From positions 1-41,216 of the forward strand of contig DXCG01000030.1 in NCBI GenBank assembly GCA_019116145.1: a DNA stretch of 41,216 bases, given 5' to 3'. Position 1 is the stretch's first letter, and each line of letters starts with the position of its first letter. The position numbers and the translations under genes were made by a program. A model generated the notes under the pieces. That model was not told where the DNA came from and made no database searches. It saw only the letters and a program-made list of their open reading frames with translations. Below are positions 17,841 to 28,085 of this stretch, one piece after another. Origin of the DNA: Candidatus Phocaeicola gallistercoris (GTDB lineage: Bacteria > Bacteroidota > Bacteroidia > Bacteroidales > Bacteroidaceae).

Positions 17841-20165
17841 ATGAAAAGACATTTTTTACATATAATTTCCTTTGTAATGTTTTTCTGCTGTTTCTCATGT
17901 TCAACAACAAAGAACTTACCAGAAGAAGAACTCTTATACAAAGGTCTTAATAAAATTACAATCATCAATAAAGACAAAAGTTCTAATGGAGATGAAGCAT
18001 TAAGTGAAGTACAAGGAGCCATCAGTATAGCTCCTAATTATGCCATTATGACTTACCCTAACATTCGTTTTCCGTTACCTTTCGGATTATGGGTATACAA
18101 TCGTTTCGTAGGAAGTGAAAAAAAATTCGGGAAATGGATTTTCAAAAAGTTAGCAGCAGACCCTGTTCTCTTATCGACAGTCAATCCTGATACCCGTGTA
18201 AAAGTTGCAACCAACCTGTTAAAAGACTATGGTTATTTTAATGGGAAAATAAACTATCAGGTAGACAGTACCAAAAATCCACGTGCCATTAAGCTGAGTT
18301 ACAATATCGACATGGGAAAACCGTTTTATATTGACACACTCATCTATGAAGGTTTTGCTCCGCAAACAGACAGCTTAATAATGAAACATTTCAATGCCCG
18401 TTTAATTCATAGAGGAGACAATTTTAATGTTATCCACTTAAATGACGAACGGCAACGACTCATAGATTTATTCCGGAACAATGGCTATTATTATGCACGC
18501 AACGATTTTTTAACCTTCCTTGCAGACACACTCATGCATCCGGGCTATGTAAATCTGAAACTTGTTCCACAACAAAATCTGCCGAAAGAAACTTTACAGA
18601 CTTACCGCATAGGCAATACATCCGTTTATTTAACCGATTACAATGGAGCAGCCCCAACCGATTCACTTAAATTCAGAGATTTCACTGTTTACTACCCGGG
18701 AGAAAAACCCGGTATCCGATTTAACGTTTTACGCAAACGTTTCCTCTATCGCAAAGGAGATGTGTACTCACAAACAATGCAAAACTATACACAAGAAGCA
18801 TTATCCCGCTTGGGAGTATTCAAATTCAGCGAAATACAGTATACTCCACGAGCCAACAATAAAGATACACTCGATGTACGCGTCAATGCCATGTTCGACC
18901 TTCCATACGACAGTGAACTTGAATTTAATGTTACAACAAAAAGCACTAAACAAACCGGACCGGGAGCCATATTCAATCTTTCACGCAGAAATTTTCTTCG
19001 AATGGGAGCTTCGCTCAACTTAGAGTTAAAGGGTTCTTACGAATGGCAAACCAGTTCTACTGTCGATGGAGACAAGTCTGTTATGAATTCTTATGAATTA
19101 GGAGCAGCTCTTTCTCTTGATTTCCCACGTCTTATTTTGCCTTGGGTTAAAGAACGCGGACAATCTTTTTTCCTTCCATCGCAAACTAATTTTAAAGTTT
19201 ACGCAGAACAAATAAACAGAGCTCGTTATTTTAAAATGCTTTCTTTTGGAGGAACTGTTTCATATAGCTTCCAACCCTCAAGAAGCATGAAGCATACCGT
19301 TACCCCTCTACATCTTGCATTTAACCATTTACAACACCGTACTGCCACTTTCGATTCGATAGCCAATGCGAATCCTATGCTTTTCCATAGTTTAGACGAT
19401 CAATTTATACCCTCAATTACCTATACTTTCACTTACGATAACTCATGGAGAAAGAAAAAATGGAATTTATGGTGGGAAAATTCATTCACATCCGCCGGTA
19501 ATGTCACATCTCTTATTTACACAGCTTTCGGGAAGAGTATAAAAACAAGAGATAAGAAATTTTTAGGAACACCATTCGCCCAGTTCTTGAAATTCTCCAG
19601 TGAAATAAGACCACTGTATAACATCACCCCCAAACAACAACTGGCAGGAAGATTTATGGCAGGAATTATTTGGGCATACGGAAATAAATTAATTGCACCT
19701 TATAATGAACAATTCTATGTTGGAGGAGCCAATAGTATACGAGCTTTCACCATCCGGTCTATCGGTCCGGGGCGATTCCATCCGTCTGAAATCTCATCTT
19801 ATTCATATGTTGATGAAACAGGAGATATAAAACTGGAAGCCAATTTAGAATATCGTTTCCGCATTTTCTCAAATCTATTCGGAGGAAATTTAAACGGTGC
19901 CGCATTTCTCGACGCTGGAAACGTATGGTTATTACGGAAAGATGCGGCACGTCCTAATGCTGAATTCAGTCTTAATCACTTTTTCGACAGTATCGCTTTA
20001 GGAACAGGAATTGGTATACGCTACGATTTATCGTTCCTTGTTCTCCGGCTCGACTGGGGAATAGCCCTGCATGTTCCATACGATACCGGGAAAAGTGGTT
20101 ATTACAATATTCCCAAATTCAAAGATGGAATGGGAATTCATTTCGCTATCGGATATCCTTTCTAG
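17841..20165 (+). CDS. tamL: Omp85-family outer-membrane protein with lipoprotein signal (TamA/TamL-like)
   Basis: Lipobox-like N-terminus MKRHFLHIISFVMFFCCFSC|STTKNLPEEELLYKG, POTRA-like segments, C-terminal Omp85 barrel (EQFYVGGANSIRAFTIRSIGPG...LEANLEYRFRIF...GAAFLDAGNVW...GIGIRYDLSFLVLRLDWGIALH). Directly follows tamB. Confidence 0.85.
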   Translation: MKRHFLHIISFVMFFCCFSCSTTKNLPEEELLYKGLNKITIINKDKSSNGDEALSEVQGAISIAPNYAIMTYPNIRFPLPFGLWVYNRFVGSEKKFGKWIFKKLAADPVLLSTVNPDTRVKVATNLLKDYGYFNGKINYQVDSTKNPRAIKLSYNIDMGKPFYIDTLIYEGFAPQTDSLIMKHFNARLIHRGDNFNVIHLNDERQRLIDLFRNNGYYYARNDFLTFLADTLMHPGYVNLKLVPQQNLPKETLQTYRIGNTSVYLTDYNGAAPTDSLKFRDFTVYYPGEKPGIRFNVLRKRFLYRKGDVYSQTMQNYTQEALSRLGVFKFSEIQYTPRANNKDTLDVRVNAMFDLPYDSELEFNVTTKSTKQTGPGAIFNLSRRNFLRMGASLNLELKGSYEWQTSSTVDGDKSVMNSYELGAALSLDFPRLILPWVKERGQSFFLPSQTNFKVYAEQINRARYFKMLSFGGTVSYSFQPSRSMKHTVTPLHLAFNHLQHRTATFDSIANANPMLFHSLDDQFIPSITYTFTYDNSWRKKKWNLWWENSFTSAGNVTSLIYTAFGKSIKTRDKKFLGTPFAQFLKFSSEIRPLYNITPKQQLAGRFMAGIIWAYGNKLIAPYNEQFYVGGANSIRAFTIRSIGPGRFHPSEISSYSYVDETGDIKLEANLEYRFRIFSNLFGGNLNGAAFLDAGNVWLLRKDAARPNAEFSLNHFFDSIALGTGIGIRYDLSFLVLRLDWGIALHVPYDTGKSGYYNIPKFKDGMGIHFAIGYPF

Positions 20166-20188
20166 AAAATCGATGCTCATTAAATTAT

Positions 20189-22654
20189 TCAATTTTGATA
20201 ATACACACGTTTTACACGATCAGATACACTCGTCAATATTTCATAAGGTATTGTATCTAATAAATCGGATAAAATGGTTACAGGCAAGCTATCGCCAAAA
20301 ATAATAACTTTATCACCTTCTTTACACTCAATATCTGTCACATCTATCATTGATACATCCATACAAATATTCCCTACATAAAAAGCTTTTTGACCATTAA
20401 CCAAACAATAACCTTTTCCATTACCCAAATGCCGATCTAATCCATCAGCATATCCAATCGGGATAGCAGCGATACGGGATTTTCTATGCAATATACCTTT
20501 CCTCCCATATCCTACCGTCTCGTCTGCTTCCACATCATGTATTTGCAGTATGGTCGATTTTAAAGTACTTACATTGTTCAAAATCTTATTTGTAAACGGA
20601 TCGATTCCATAAAGACCTATCCCTAAACGAACCATATCAAACTGGGCACTTGGGAACCGCTCTATTCCGGCTGTATTACAAATATGACGTAAAATTTTAT
20701 GATTAAAACCTTCTTGCAATTCGGAAGAAGCTTTTTCAAATAGCTCAACCTGCCGATGTGTAAATGTATCAAGCCGCGCAGAATCGCTCCCTACCAAATG
20801 AGAAAAAACAGAACGAGGAATGACAGCCGATTGCCGATGCAAACGATCTTTCAATTTTTCCATATCTTTCGGATCAAATCCCAAACGATGCATACCTGTA
20901 TCTATCTTTATATGGATAGGGAAATTGGACACACCTTCCCTCTCGGCTGCCCTAATCAAGACATCCAACAAATGAAAGCTATAAACTTCTGGTTCCAAAC
21001 GATAATCAAACATTGTTTTAAATGCAGTCATTTCCGGATTCATAATTATTATTGATGCATTTATTCCTGCCTTACGCAAGTCAGCACCTTCATCGGCAAC
21101 AGCAACTGCCAAATAATCCACACGATGTTCCTCCAATGTTTTTGCGATTTCAAAATATCCAGCTCCATACGCTGAAGCCTTCACCATGCAGACCATTTTT
21201 GTTTCTTGTTTTAACTTATTGCGATAATAATTCAAATTCTCTACCAAAGCACTCAAATTCAATTCCAATATTGTTTCATGAACTTTTAGTTCAAGCAAAT
21301 CGGAAACCGTATCGAAATGAAATGCACGAGCTCCTTTAACTAATATAATCTCATTTTTCAAAGTATTTAAAACTCCCGATTCTATCAATTCTGTTGTTGT
21401 CCGAAAGAACTGTTTGTCCATTTCAAAACGAGAAGCATTACTTGAAATACTTTCACCTACTCCTATTATACGGTCAACTCCCCGATTATGTACCAAATCG
21501 GCAACTTGACGATAAAGCAACTTTCCGGGCTGACCACTTTCAAGTATATCCGAAAGTATTAATGTCCTTTTCTTGCCTTTATTTTCTTCACGCCGAGCCA
21601 TGAAATCGAGAGCAATATCGAGCGAAGCAAAATCTGAATTATAACTATCATTTATCAATAAACAGCCATTTTTCCCTTCCTTTACTTCCAAACGCATTGC
21701 AACCGACTCCAATTGTGACATTCGTTGTGCTATTTTCTCGGGAGATATCATCAGGTACAACGCAGCAGCCAAACAATTTAACGAGTTTTCTATGGAAGCA
21801 TCGTCAATAAATGGTATCCGATATTCTTTCAAGAAACCTAAATATTGATATTTTATGGTTGTTCCTGTATCATCTTTTTCTATCTGTTCTATAAATAACG
21901 GACGCTCTGCATCTTTCGTTGACCATGCTATTTCCCGAGCTGTAAACAATGATTTTGACACACAACTACTAATCAACTCATTATCTCCGTTATAAATAAG
22001 GACATCGCAATCTTTAAACAATTGCAACTTTTCCATACACTTCTCCTGTAAAGATGCAAAGTTCTCTTGATGGGCTCCTCCTATATTGGTTATAATACCG
22101 ATTGTAGGACGAATAATAGGCTGCAAAGCTTCCATTTCTCCCATTTCTGAAATACCAGCTTCAAAAACGCCCAACTCCGTATGTTCATTCATCAACCAAA
22201 CAGATAAAGGAACACCGATTTGAGAATTATAACTTCGTGGAGAACGTGTAACCACTTTATCTGGAGTAACCAGCTGATATATCCATTCTTTGACTACTGT
22301 TTTTCCATTACTTCCAGTAATGCCTATAACCGGAATGTCAAACTGTTCGCGATGCTTTGCCGCCAAACGTTGCAACGCTTTCAATGTATCGTTTACAACC
22401 AAAAAATTCGAGCCTTGACAATGCTTTATCGCATCTGGCAATTCTGTCACAACAAAATTACGGACTCCTTTCGCATACAATTCTTCAATATATTTATGAC
22501 CATCGTTACGCTTCGTCTTTAACGCAAAAAATAAAGTCTCTTCCGGGAAACACAGCGAACGACTATCTGTCAATAACCAATCAATATTCACATTATGCGT
22601 TCCCACTCTCTTTGCACCGATAACCGATGCTATTTCTTCAATCGATCTCGACAT
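20189..22654 (-). CDS. murF-alr: Bifunctional UDP-N-acetylmuramoyl-tripeptide:D-alanyl-D-alanine ligase / alanine racemase (MurF-Alr fusion)
   Basis: MurF half: GITGSNGKTVVKEW, NSQIGVPLSVW, NDSYNSDFASLDIAL. Alr half: MVKASAYGAGYFEIAKTL (PLP-Lys region), HIKIDTGMHRLGF, GYGRKG, CMDVSMIDVT. Confidence 0.94.
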   Translation of the reverse strand: MSRSIEEIASVIGAKRVGTHNVNIDWLLTDSRSLCFPEETLFFALKTKRNDGHKYIEELYAKGVRNFVVTELPDAIKHCQGSNFLVVNDTLKALQRLAAKHREQFDIPVIGITGSNGKTVVKEWIYQLVTPDKVVTRSPRSYNSQIGVPLSVWLMNEHTELGVFEAGISEMGEMEALQPIIRPTIGIITNIGGAHQENFASLQEKCMEKLQLFKDCDVLIYNGDNELISSCVSKSLFTAREIAWSTKDAERPLFIEQIEKDDTGTTIKYQYLGFLKEYRIPFIDDASIENSLNCLAAALYLMISPEKIAQRMSQLESVAMRLEVKEGKNGCLLINDSYNSDFASLDIALDFMARREENKGKKRTLILSDILESGQPGKLLYRQVADLVHNRGVDRIIGVGESISSNASRFEMDKQFFRTTTELIESGVLNTLKNEIILVKGARAFHFDTVSDLLELKVHETILELNLSALVENLNYYRNKLKQETKMVCMVKASAYGAGYFEIAKTLEEHRVDYLAVAVADEGADLRKAGINASIIIMNPEMTAFKTMFDYRLEPEVYSFHLLDVLIRAAEREGVSNFPIHIKIDTGMHRLGFDPKDMEKLKDRLHRQSAVIPRSVFSHLVGSDSARLDTFTHRQVELFEKASSELQEGFNHKILRHICNTAGIERFPSAQFDMVRLGIGLYGIDPFTNKILNNVSTLKSTILQIHDVEADETVGYGRKGILHRKSRIAAIPIGYADGLDRHLGNGKGYCLVNGQKAFYVGNICMDVSMIDVTDIECKEGDKVIIFGDSLPVTILSDLLDTIPYEILTSVSDRVKRVYYQN

Positions 22655-23622
22655 ATTTCTATTTCTTTTTGAACATCTAAGTACGGAAATTTTTCTTTTA
22701 GCAATTCTATTCTTAACAGTATTTGACTTAAAAAACGTTGATATTGATTCGAATTGACATCAAACGGGCGATGGTTTATTCCTTTTTTCAGTTTTTCCCA
22801 TTCATTTAAAAAAGTAATTGTAGAAGGAGGAAAGAATACCTTACCGACACATTCCCACATGTAATCAATAGCCAACTGGGAGGGATGTAACATATCTTCC
22901 GCATAAAAACGATAATCGCGCAATTCATCGATCATTATTTCATACGAAGGGAAATAAAAACAACATGGAAATTTTTCAACCAGCTGTTGAGCAGCCAACA
23001 ATAAAACCGATTTGCTGACCTGATTCCCATGCATGCCATCTTTTACATGCCGTATCGGGCTGACGGTAAAAAGGAAATGAACCTGAGGATTCAATATCAT
23101 CATTTCTTTGATTAACTTAGTATATGTTTCAACTATTTCATCGACTGACAACAGGCGACGCGTAAAACAATGGCTTGGCAATTTATGACAATTTCCCACT
23201 ACTTCACCCGTTTCTTTCCATTCATAAACCCATGCGGTTCCCCATGTAAATATCATCCACCGAACTTGCGGAAACAAATTTATCGCATTTTGTAAACGTC
23301 CGTTTATTTTTCCAAGACATTCTCCTTTATCTGAAGATGAGAAAGAACCATGGTGCATCATACTGTACCAAACGTCTTGATCTTTTCTCAAATTCGTCTC
23401 ATCAAATTTTTTTTTCGTCAGCACGTTCGAGAGAGCTTTTGCTATCGAATATGGATTATACAATATTCCAAAAGGATTTATATCGCACTGAAATTTGTAA
23501 TCGGAAAATAATTTTCCAATATTCTCAACAAAGCACGAACCCCATAACATCAATATATCCGAATGATGAATAGGAGGAACACCTACAGGCAAATCAACTT
23601 TAGTTCTGAATTCCATAAACAA
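22630..23622 (-). CDS. GSCFA domain-containing protein (SGNH-like hydrolase family)
   Basis: LMLWGSCFVENIGKLFSDYKF (GSCFA motif), FGILYNPYSIAKAL, TVSPIRHVKDG, DMLHPSQLAIDYMWE. Confidence 0.9.
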   Translation of the reverse strand: MFMEFRTKVDLPVGVPPIHHSDILMLWGSCFVENIGKLFSDYKFQCDINPFGILYNPYSIAKALSNVLTKKKFDETNLRKDQDVWYSMMHHGSFSSSDKGECLGKINGRLQNAINLFPQVRWMIFTWGTAWVYEWKETGEVVGNCHKLPSHCFTRRLLSVDEIVETYTKLIKEMMILNPQVHFLFTVSPIRHVKDGMHGNQVSKSVLLLAAQQLVEKFPCCFYFPSYEIMIDELRDYRFYAEDMLHPSQLAIDYMWECVGKVFFPPSTITFLNEWEKLKKGINHRPFDVNSNQYQRFLSQILLRIELLKEKFPYLDVQKEIEICRDRLKK

Positions 23623-23643
23623 ATACTGTTGTTATTTTTAGCA

Positions 23644-23651
23644 CAAATGTA
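23644..23651 (-). promoter_or_regulatory. Candidate -7 promoter element (minus strand TACATTTG) for GSCFA/murF-alr
   Basis: CAAATGTA on + equals TACATTTG on -, matching TAnnTTTG 22 nt from the start codon. Confidence 0.45.
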
Positions 23652-23673
23652 AACACAATACATATATTTATTG

Positions 23674-23681
23674 TACTTTTG
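23674..23681 (+). promoter_or_regulatory. Candidate -7 promoter element (TACTTTTG) for dxs
   Basis: Matches TAnnTTTG. Supports the dxs start at ATG 23708 rather than GTG 23681. Confidence 0.5.
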
Positions 23682-23707
23682 TGACATTAATCTTGAAACA
23701 AAACCTG

Positions 23708-25609
23708 ATGGAACAAGTTACTTCTTACGAATTGTTGAGTAAAATAGATAGCCCGGAAGATTTACGCCATCTTCCTGCCGAATTGCTTCCTGAAGTCTGT
23801 AAAGAGTTAAGAGAAAAAATAATAGATGAGCTTTCACGTAACCCGGGGCATCTTGGGTCGAGCTTAGGAGCCATTGAATTAACTGTTGCTATCCATTATA
23901 TATATAATACTCCATACGACCGGATCGTATGGGATGTAGGTCATCAGGCTTACAGCCACAAAATATTAACGGGACGAAGAGACCGTTTCTATACCAACCG
24001 AAAGCTAAACGGTTTGTGTCCGTTTCCTTCACCCGATGAAAGCGAATACGATACTTTCACATGCGGACACGCTTCCAATTCAATTTCAGCAGCATTAGGC
24101 ATGGCCGTTGCAGCCACCAAAAAAGGAGAAACCAACCGCCATGTTGTTGCGATTATCGGAGATGGTTCCATGAGCGGAGGACTTGCTTTTGAAGGATTGA
24201 ACAATGCATCTTCTACACCTAACAACCTTCTGATTATCTTAAATGATAACAATATGGCTATCGACCGAAGTGTTGGAGGCATGAAACAGTATTTATTGAA
24301 TCTCCAAACATCGAAAAGCTATAACCTTATCCGATATAAAATAGCACAGAAGCTACGCCAATTAGGTATTCTCAACGAAGAACGCAGGAAAAGCCTGCTA
24401 CGTTTCAACAACAGTTTGAAATCGATTCTAACCCAACAGCAGAATGTCTTTGAAGGAATGAACATTCGCTATTTCGGACCTATAAACGGACATGATGTCT
24501 TAGGACTTGCCAAAGTCTTAAAAGAAATTAAAGACATGAAAGGTCCTAAACTTCTTCATATCCATACAAGAAAAGGGAAAGGATATGAACCGGCCGAAAA
24601 AGAAGCAACCATTTGGCACGCTCCGGGAATATTCAATAAAGAAACAGGCGAACGAATCATAACCGATACAACAGGAAAGCCCCCTTTATTTCAAGAAGTT
24701 TTTGGAAACACATTATTGGAGTTGGCACAAAAAAACGACAAAATCATAGGTGTTACACCTGCAATGCCAACCGGGTGCTCGATGAATATCTTAATGAAAG
24801 CCATGCCCGAAAGAGCGTTCGATGTAGGTATAGCAGAAGGTCATGCCGTTACCTTTTCAGGTGGAATGGCAAAAGAAGGACTTCAACCATTTTGCAATAT
24901 TTACTCTTCATTCATGCAACGCGCATACGATAATCTTATCCACGATGTTGCCATTCAACGATTAAATGTCGTTTTATGTTTAGATCGTGCCGGATTAGTA
25001 GGTGAAGACGGCCCCACCCATCATGGAATATTCGACATGGCATATCTGCGCCCGATTCCCAATTTAACAATTGCATCTCCCTACGATGAACATGAATTAC
25101 GAAAGCTCATGTACACAGCTCAACTTCCCAATCAAGGACCGTTTGTTATCCGCTATCCACGGGGAAGAGGATATTTAGTCAATTGGGCATGTCCGTTAGA
25201 AGCTGTTGAAATAGGAAAAGGAAGGAAACTAAAAAATGGATACGATTTAGCAGTTATATCTATCGGACCTATAGGGAATGACACTGCACAAGCTATCAGT
25301 GAAGCAGAAAAACAAACAGGGAAAAGCATTGCCCACTATGACTTAAGATTCTTAAAGCCATTGGATGAAGAAATGCTTCACGAAATAGGAAAAAAATTCC
25401 AACGAATTATCACTGTTGAAGACGGAGTCCTCAAAGGTGGTATGGGAAGTGCAATTCTTGAATTTATGTCCGATAATAACTATACCCCTATTATAAAAAG
25501 GATAGGTATTCCAGACGCATTCATCCAACATGGATCGGTACAAGCATTGCACACCATCTGCCACATCGACAAAAACAACATCTTAAACACAATCATTAAA
25601 CTATTATAA
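23708..25609 (+). CDS. dxs: 1-deoxy-D-xylulose-5-phosphate synthase
   Basis: [95 protein letters not shown]. Confidence 0.96.
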   Translation: MEQVTSYELLSKIDSPEDLRHLPAELLPEVCKELREKIIDELSRNPGHLGSSLGAIELTVAIHYIYNTPYDRIVWDVGHQAYSHKILTGRRDRFYTNRKLNGLCPFPSPDESEYDTFTCGHASNSISAALGMAVAATKKGETNRHVVAIIGDGSMSGGLAFEGLNNASSTPNNLLIILNDNNMAIDRSVGGMKQYLLNLQTSKSYNLIRYKIAQKLRQLGILNEERRKSLLRFNNSLKSILTQQQNVFEGMNIRYFGPINGHDVLGLAKVLKEIKDMKGPKLLHIHTRKGKGYEPAEKEATIWHAPGIFNKETGERIITDTTGKPPLFQEVFGNTLLELAQKNDKIIGVTPAMPTGCSMNILMKAMPERAFDVGIAEGHAVTFSGGMAKEGLQPFCNIYSSFMQRAYDNLIHDVAIQRLNVVLCLDRAGLVGEDGPTHHGIFDMAYLRPIPNLTIASPYDEHELRKLMYTAQLPNQGPFVIRYPRGRGYLVNWACPLEAVEIGKGRKLKNGYDLAVISIGPIGNDTAQAISEAEKQTGKSIAHYDLRFLKPLDEEMLHEIGKKFQRIITVEDGVLKGGMGSAILEFMSDNNYTPIIKRIGIPDAFIQHGSVQALHTICHIDKNNILNTIIKLL

Positions 25610-25612
25610 CTC

Positions 25613-26953
25613 ATGAAAATCATTATAGCCGGAGCAGGAGCTGTAGGTACCCATCTTGCCAAATTACTATCGGGAGAAAAGCAAGACATTATTCTAATGG
25701 ATGAAGACGAAACGAAACTGAGCAAACTGAACAACAATTTCGATTTAATGACCGTCAACGCATCTCCAACTTCTATATCTGGATTAAAACGGGCAGGAAT
25801 AGAAGGAGCCGACCTCTTTATCGGAGTAACACCAAATGAAAGTCAGAATATGACAGCATGTATGCTGGCTACAAATTTAGGAGCCAAAAAGACTGTTGCA
25901 AGAATCGACAACTACGAATATTTATTGCCTAAGAATAAAGATTTCTTCGCAAAACTGGGTGTACACTCATTGATTTATCCCGAAATGCTGGCTGCAAAAG
26001 AAATTGTCGATGCTTTAAAAATGAGTTGGATACGCCAATGGTGGGAATTTGCCGGTGGAGCATTAATCTTATTAGGTACTAAAATGAGAGAATCGGCAGA
26101 AATATTAAATGTCCCTTTCCGAGAATTGGGAGAAAGAAGCATACCTTTCCATATTGTAGCTATCAAAAGAGGAAATGAAACTATTATTCCGCGAGGTGAT
26201 GATGCAATACAACTAAATGACATTGTATATTTTACAACTACAAAGAAATATATTTCCTACATACAGAAAATAGCAGGAAAAGAAAACTATACCGATATTC
26301 GAGATGTCATGATAATGGGAGGAAGTCGTATTGCTGTTAGAACAGTCCAATATATGCCAGATTACATGCGTACCAAAATCATAGAAAATGACGTAAATCG
26401 CTGCAATAGACTGACAGAACTTGTAGACGATAATGTAATGATCATCAATGGTGATGGACGTGATGTAGAATTACTATTAGAAGAAGGCATAAAAAATACA
26501 GGCGCTTTTATAGCACTCACAGGAAGTTCCGAAACAAATATTCTGGCATGCTTGACTGCAAAACGAATGGGAATTAACAAAACTATTGCCGAAGTTGAGA
26601 ATATCGATTATATCAGCATGGCAGAAAGTTTAGACATAGGCACTGTCATTAATAAAAAGTTCATTGCAGCCAGCCATATCTACCAAATGATGTTAGACGC
26701 AGATGTGTCAAACGTAAAATGTTTAACTTTCGCCAATGCAGACGTAGCCGAATTTACAGTAAAAAACGGGGCACGCATCACAAAATCGTGTGTTAAAGAC
26801 ATTGGATTGCCCAAAGGGGCAACAATAGGAGGATTAATTCGCAACGGCGAAGGAATGCTTGTAACTGGAAATACAATCATCCAAGAAAACGACCATGTAG
26901 TAGTGTTTTGTTTAGGTATGATGATAAAAAAACTAGAAAAATACTTCACTTAA
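25613..26953 (+). CDS. trkA: Trk system potassium uptake regulatory protein TrkA (two RCK modules)
   Basis: MKIIIAGAGAVGTHLAKLLSGEKQDIILMDEDE plus a second nucleotide-binding repeat (VMIMGGSRIAVRTVQYM) and TrkA_C-like segments. Confidence 0.93.
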   Translation: MKIIIAGAGAVGTHLAKLLSGEKQDIILMDEDETKLSKLNNNFDLMTVNASPTSISGLKRAGIEGADLFIGVTPNESQNMTACMLATNLGAKKTVARIDNYEYLLPKNKDFFAKLGVHSLIYPEMLAAKEIVDALKMSWIRQWWEFAGGALILLGTKMRESAEILNVPFRELGERSIPFHIVAIKRGNETIIPRGDDAIQLNDIVYFTTTKKYISYIQKIAGKENYTDIRDVMIMGGSRIAVRTVQYMPDYMRTKIIENDVNRCNRLTELVDDNVMIINGDGRDVELLLEEGIKNTGAFIALTGSSETNILACLTAKRMGINKTIAEVENIDYISMAESLDIGTVINKKFIAASHIYQMMLDADVSNVKCLTFANADVAEFTVKNGARITKSCVKDIGLPKGATIGGLIRNGEGMLVTGNTIIQENDHVVVFCLGMMIKKLEKYFT

Positions 26954-27050
26954 TTTTTCTGCCCATTAACCGATAAAAATATTTCCAAACAAAGAAATTT
27001 ACTTTTTTTATTTTTTATCCATCTCGCTAAGCTTTGTTAAAATAAATATG

Positions 27051-27058
27051 TATATTTG
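27051..27058 (+). promoter_or_regulatory. Candidate -7 promoter element (TATATTTG) for the nuo operon
   Basis: Perfect TAnnTTTG match about 57 nt upstream of the nuoA ATG at 27115. Confidence 0.5.
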
Positions 27059-27114
27059 CCTTGTTTTTCAGAATACATAAAACGTATTCAACAAAATCAA
27101 ATAAAAATACATAT

Positions 27115-27465
27115 ATGTTTTTCACGTTTTTAGTTGTAGCTATCTTAACAGCCGCCGTGCTGGTGGTAGCGGCACTGACGATTTCAAAACTTATTGCGCC
27201 ACATACGTTCAACCCACAAAAAGGTGAACCTTATGAGTGCGGTATTCCGACACGCGGACAATCATGGGTACAATTCAAGGCAGGCTATTATTTGTTTGCC
27301 ATTTTATTCTTGATGTTCGATATCGAAACCGTTTTTCTTTTCCCATGGGCTAATGTTGTGAATGAAATCGGTGCCTACGCATTAGTGTGTGTATCATTCT
27401 TTTTATTAGTATTAATTTTAGGCTTGGCTTACGCTTGGCGGAAAGGAGCATTAGAATGGGAATAA
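27115..27465 (+). CDS. nuoA: NADH-quinone oxidoreductase subunit A
   Basis: [44 protein letters not shown] at 27115 preferred over the ORF track start 27061. Confidence 0.95.
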   Translation: MFFTFLVVAILTAAVLVVAALTISKLIAPHTFNPQKGEPYECGIPTRGQSWVQFKAGYYLFAILFLMFDIETVFLFPWANVVNEIGAYALVCVSFFLLVLILGLAYAWRKGALEWE

Positions 27466-28085
27466 ATAAACCAAAAATTCGCTCCATGAAGTACGACGAA
27501 TTCAAGAACAACGATTACTTGGAACGTATGGTCCAGCAATTGAACGATGATGGAGCAGGTGTCATCCTTACGACATTCGATGAGTTAATCAATTGGGGAC
27601 GAAGCAATTCCGTTTGGGGACTATTATTAGGAACTAGTTGTTGTGCAATTGAGTTTATGGCCTTAGGTGCCGCACGCTACGACATGGCACGTTTCGGGTT
27701 TGAAGTAACTCGTAATTCTCCACGTCAAGCTGATGTGCTAATCGTAATGGGAACCATTACATATCGCACAGCTCCTGTAATGAAACGTTTGTACGACCAA
27801 ATGGCAGAGCCAAAGTATGTAGTTGCGGTAGGTGGATGTACCATTTCAGGTGGACCGTTCATCAAATCGTACAATGTAGTAAATGGTATCGACAAAATTA
27901 TCCCTGTCGATGTATACATTCCTGGATGTCCTCCACGACCGGAAGCTTTCTATTATGGATTAATGCAATTACAACGCAAAATGAAAGTAGAGCGTTATCT
28001 CGGAGGCATTAACCGTAAAAACGCAGCGGACGAGCAGGTAAAACAAGAAAATGAAACAGATAAAGCGAAAGGAGGTCAGGAATGA
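27456..28085 (+). CDS. nuoB: NADH-quinone oxidoreductase subunit B
   Basis: [46 protein letters not shown]...[15 protein letters not shown]...[28 protein letters not shown] at 27456 overlaps the nuoA end. Confidence 0.96.
   Translation: MGINKPKIRSMKYDEFKNNDYLERMVQQLNDDGAGVILTTFDELINWGRSNSVWGLLLGTSCCAIEFMALGAARYDMARFGFEVTRNSPRQADVLIVMGTITYRTAPVMKRLYDQMAEPKYVVAVGGCTISGGPFIKSYNVVNGIDKIIPVDVYIPGCPPRPEAFYYGLMQLQRKMKVERYLGGINRKNAADEQVKQENETDKAKGGQE

Noticed and set aside
27061-27114. Upstream start (27061) for nuoA
   Set aside because: The extension (MFFRIHKTYSTKSNKNTY) lies right after the predicted -7 element, and the ATG at 27115 gives the normal NuoA N-terminus.
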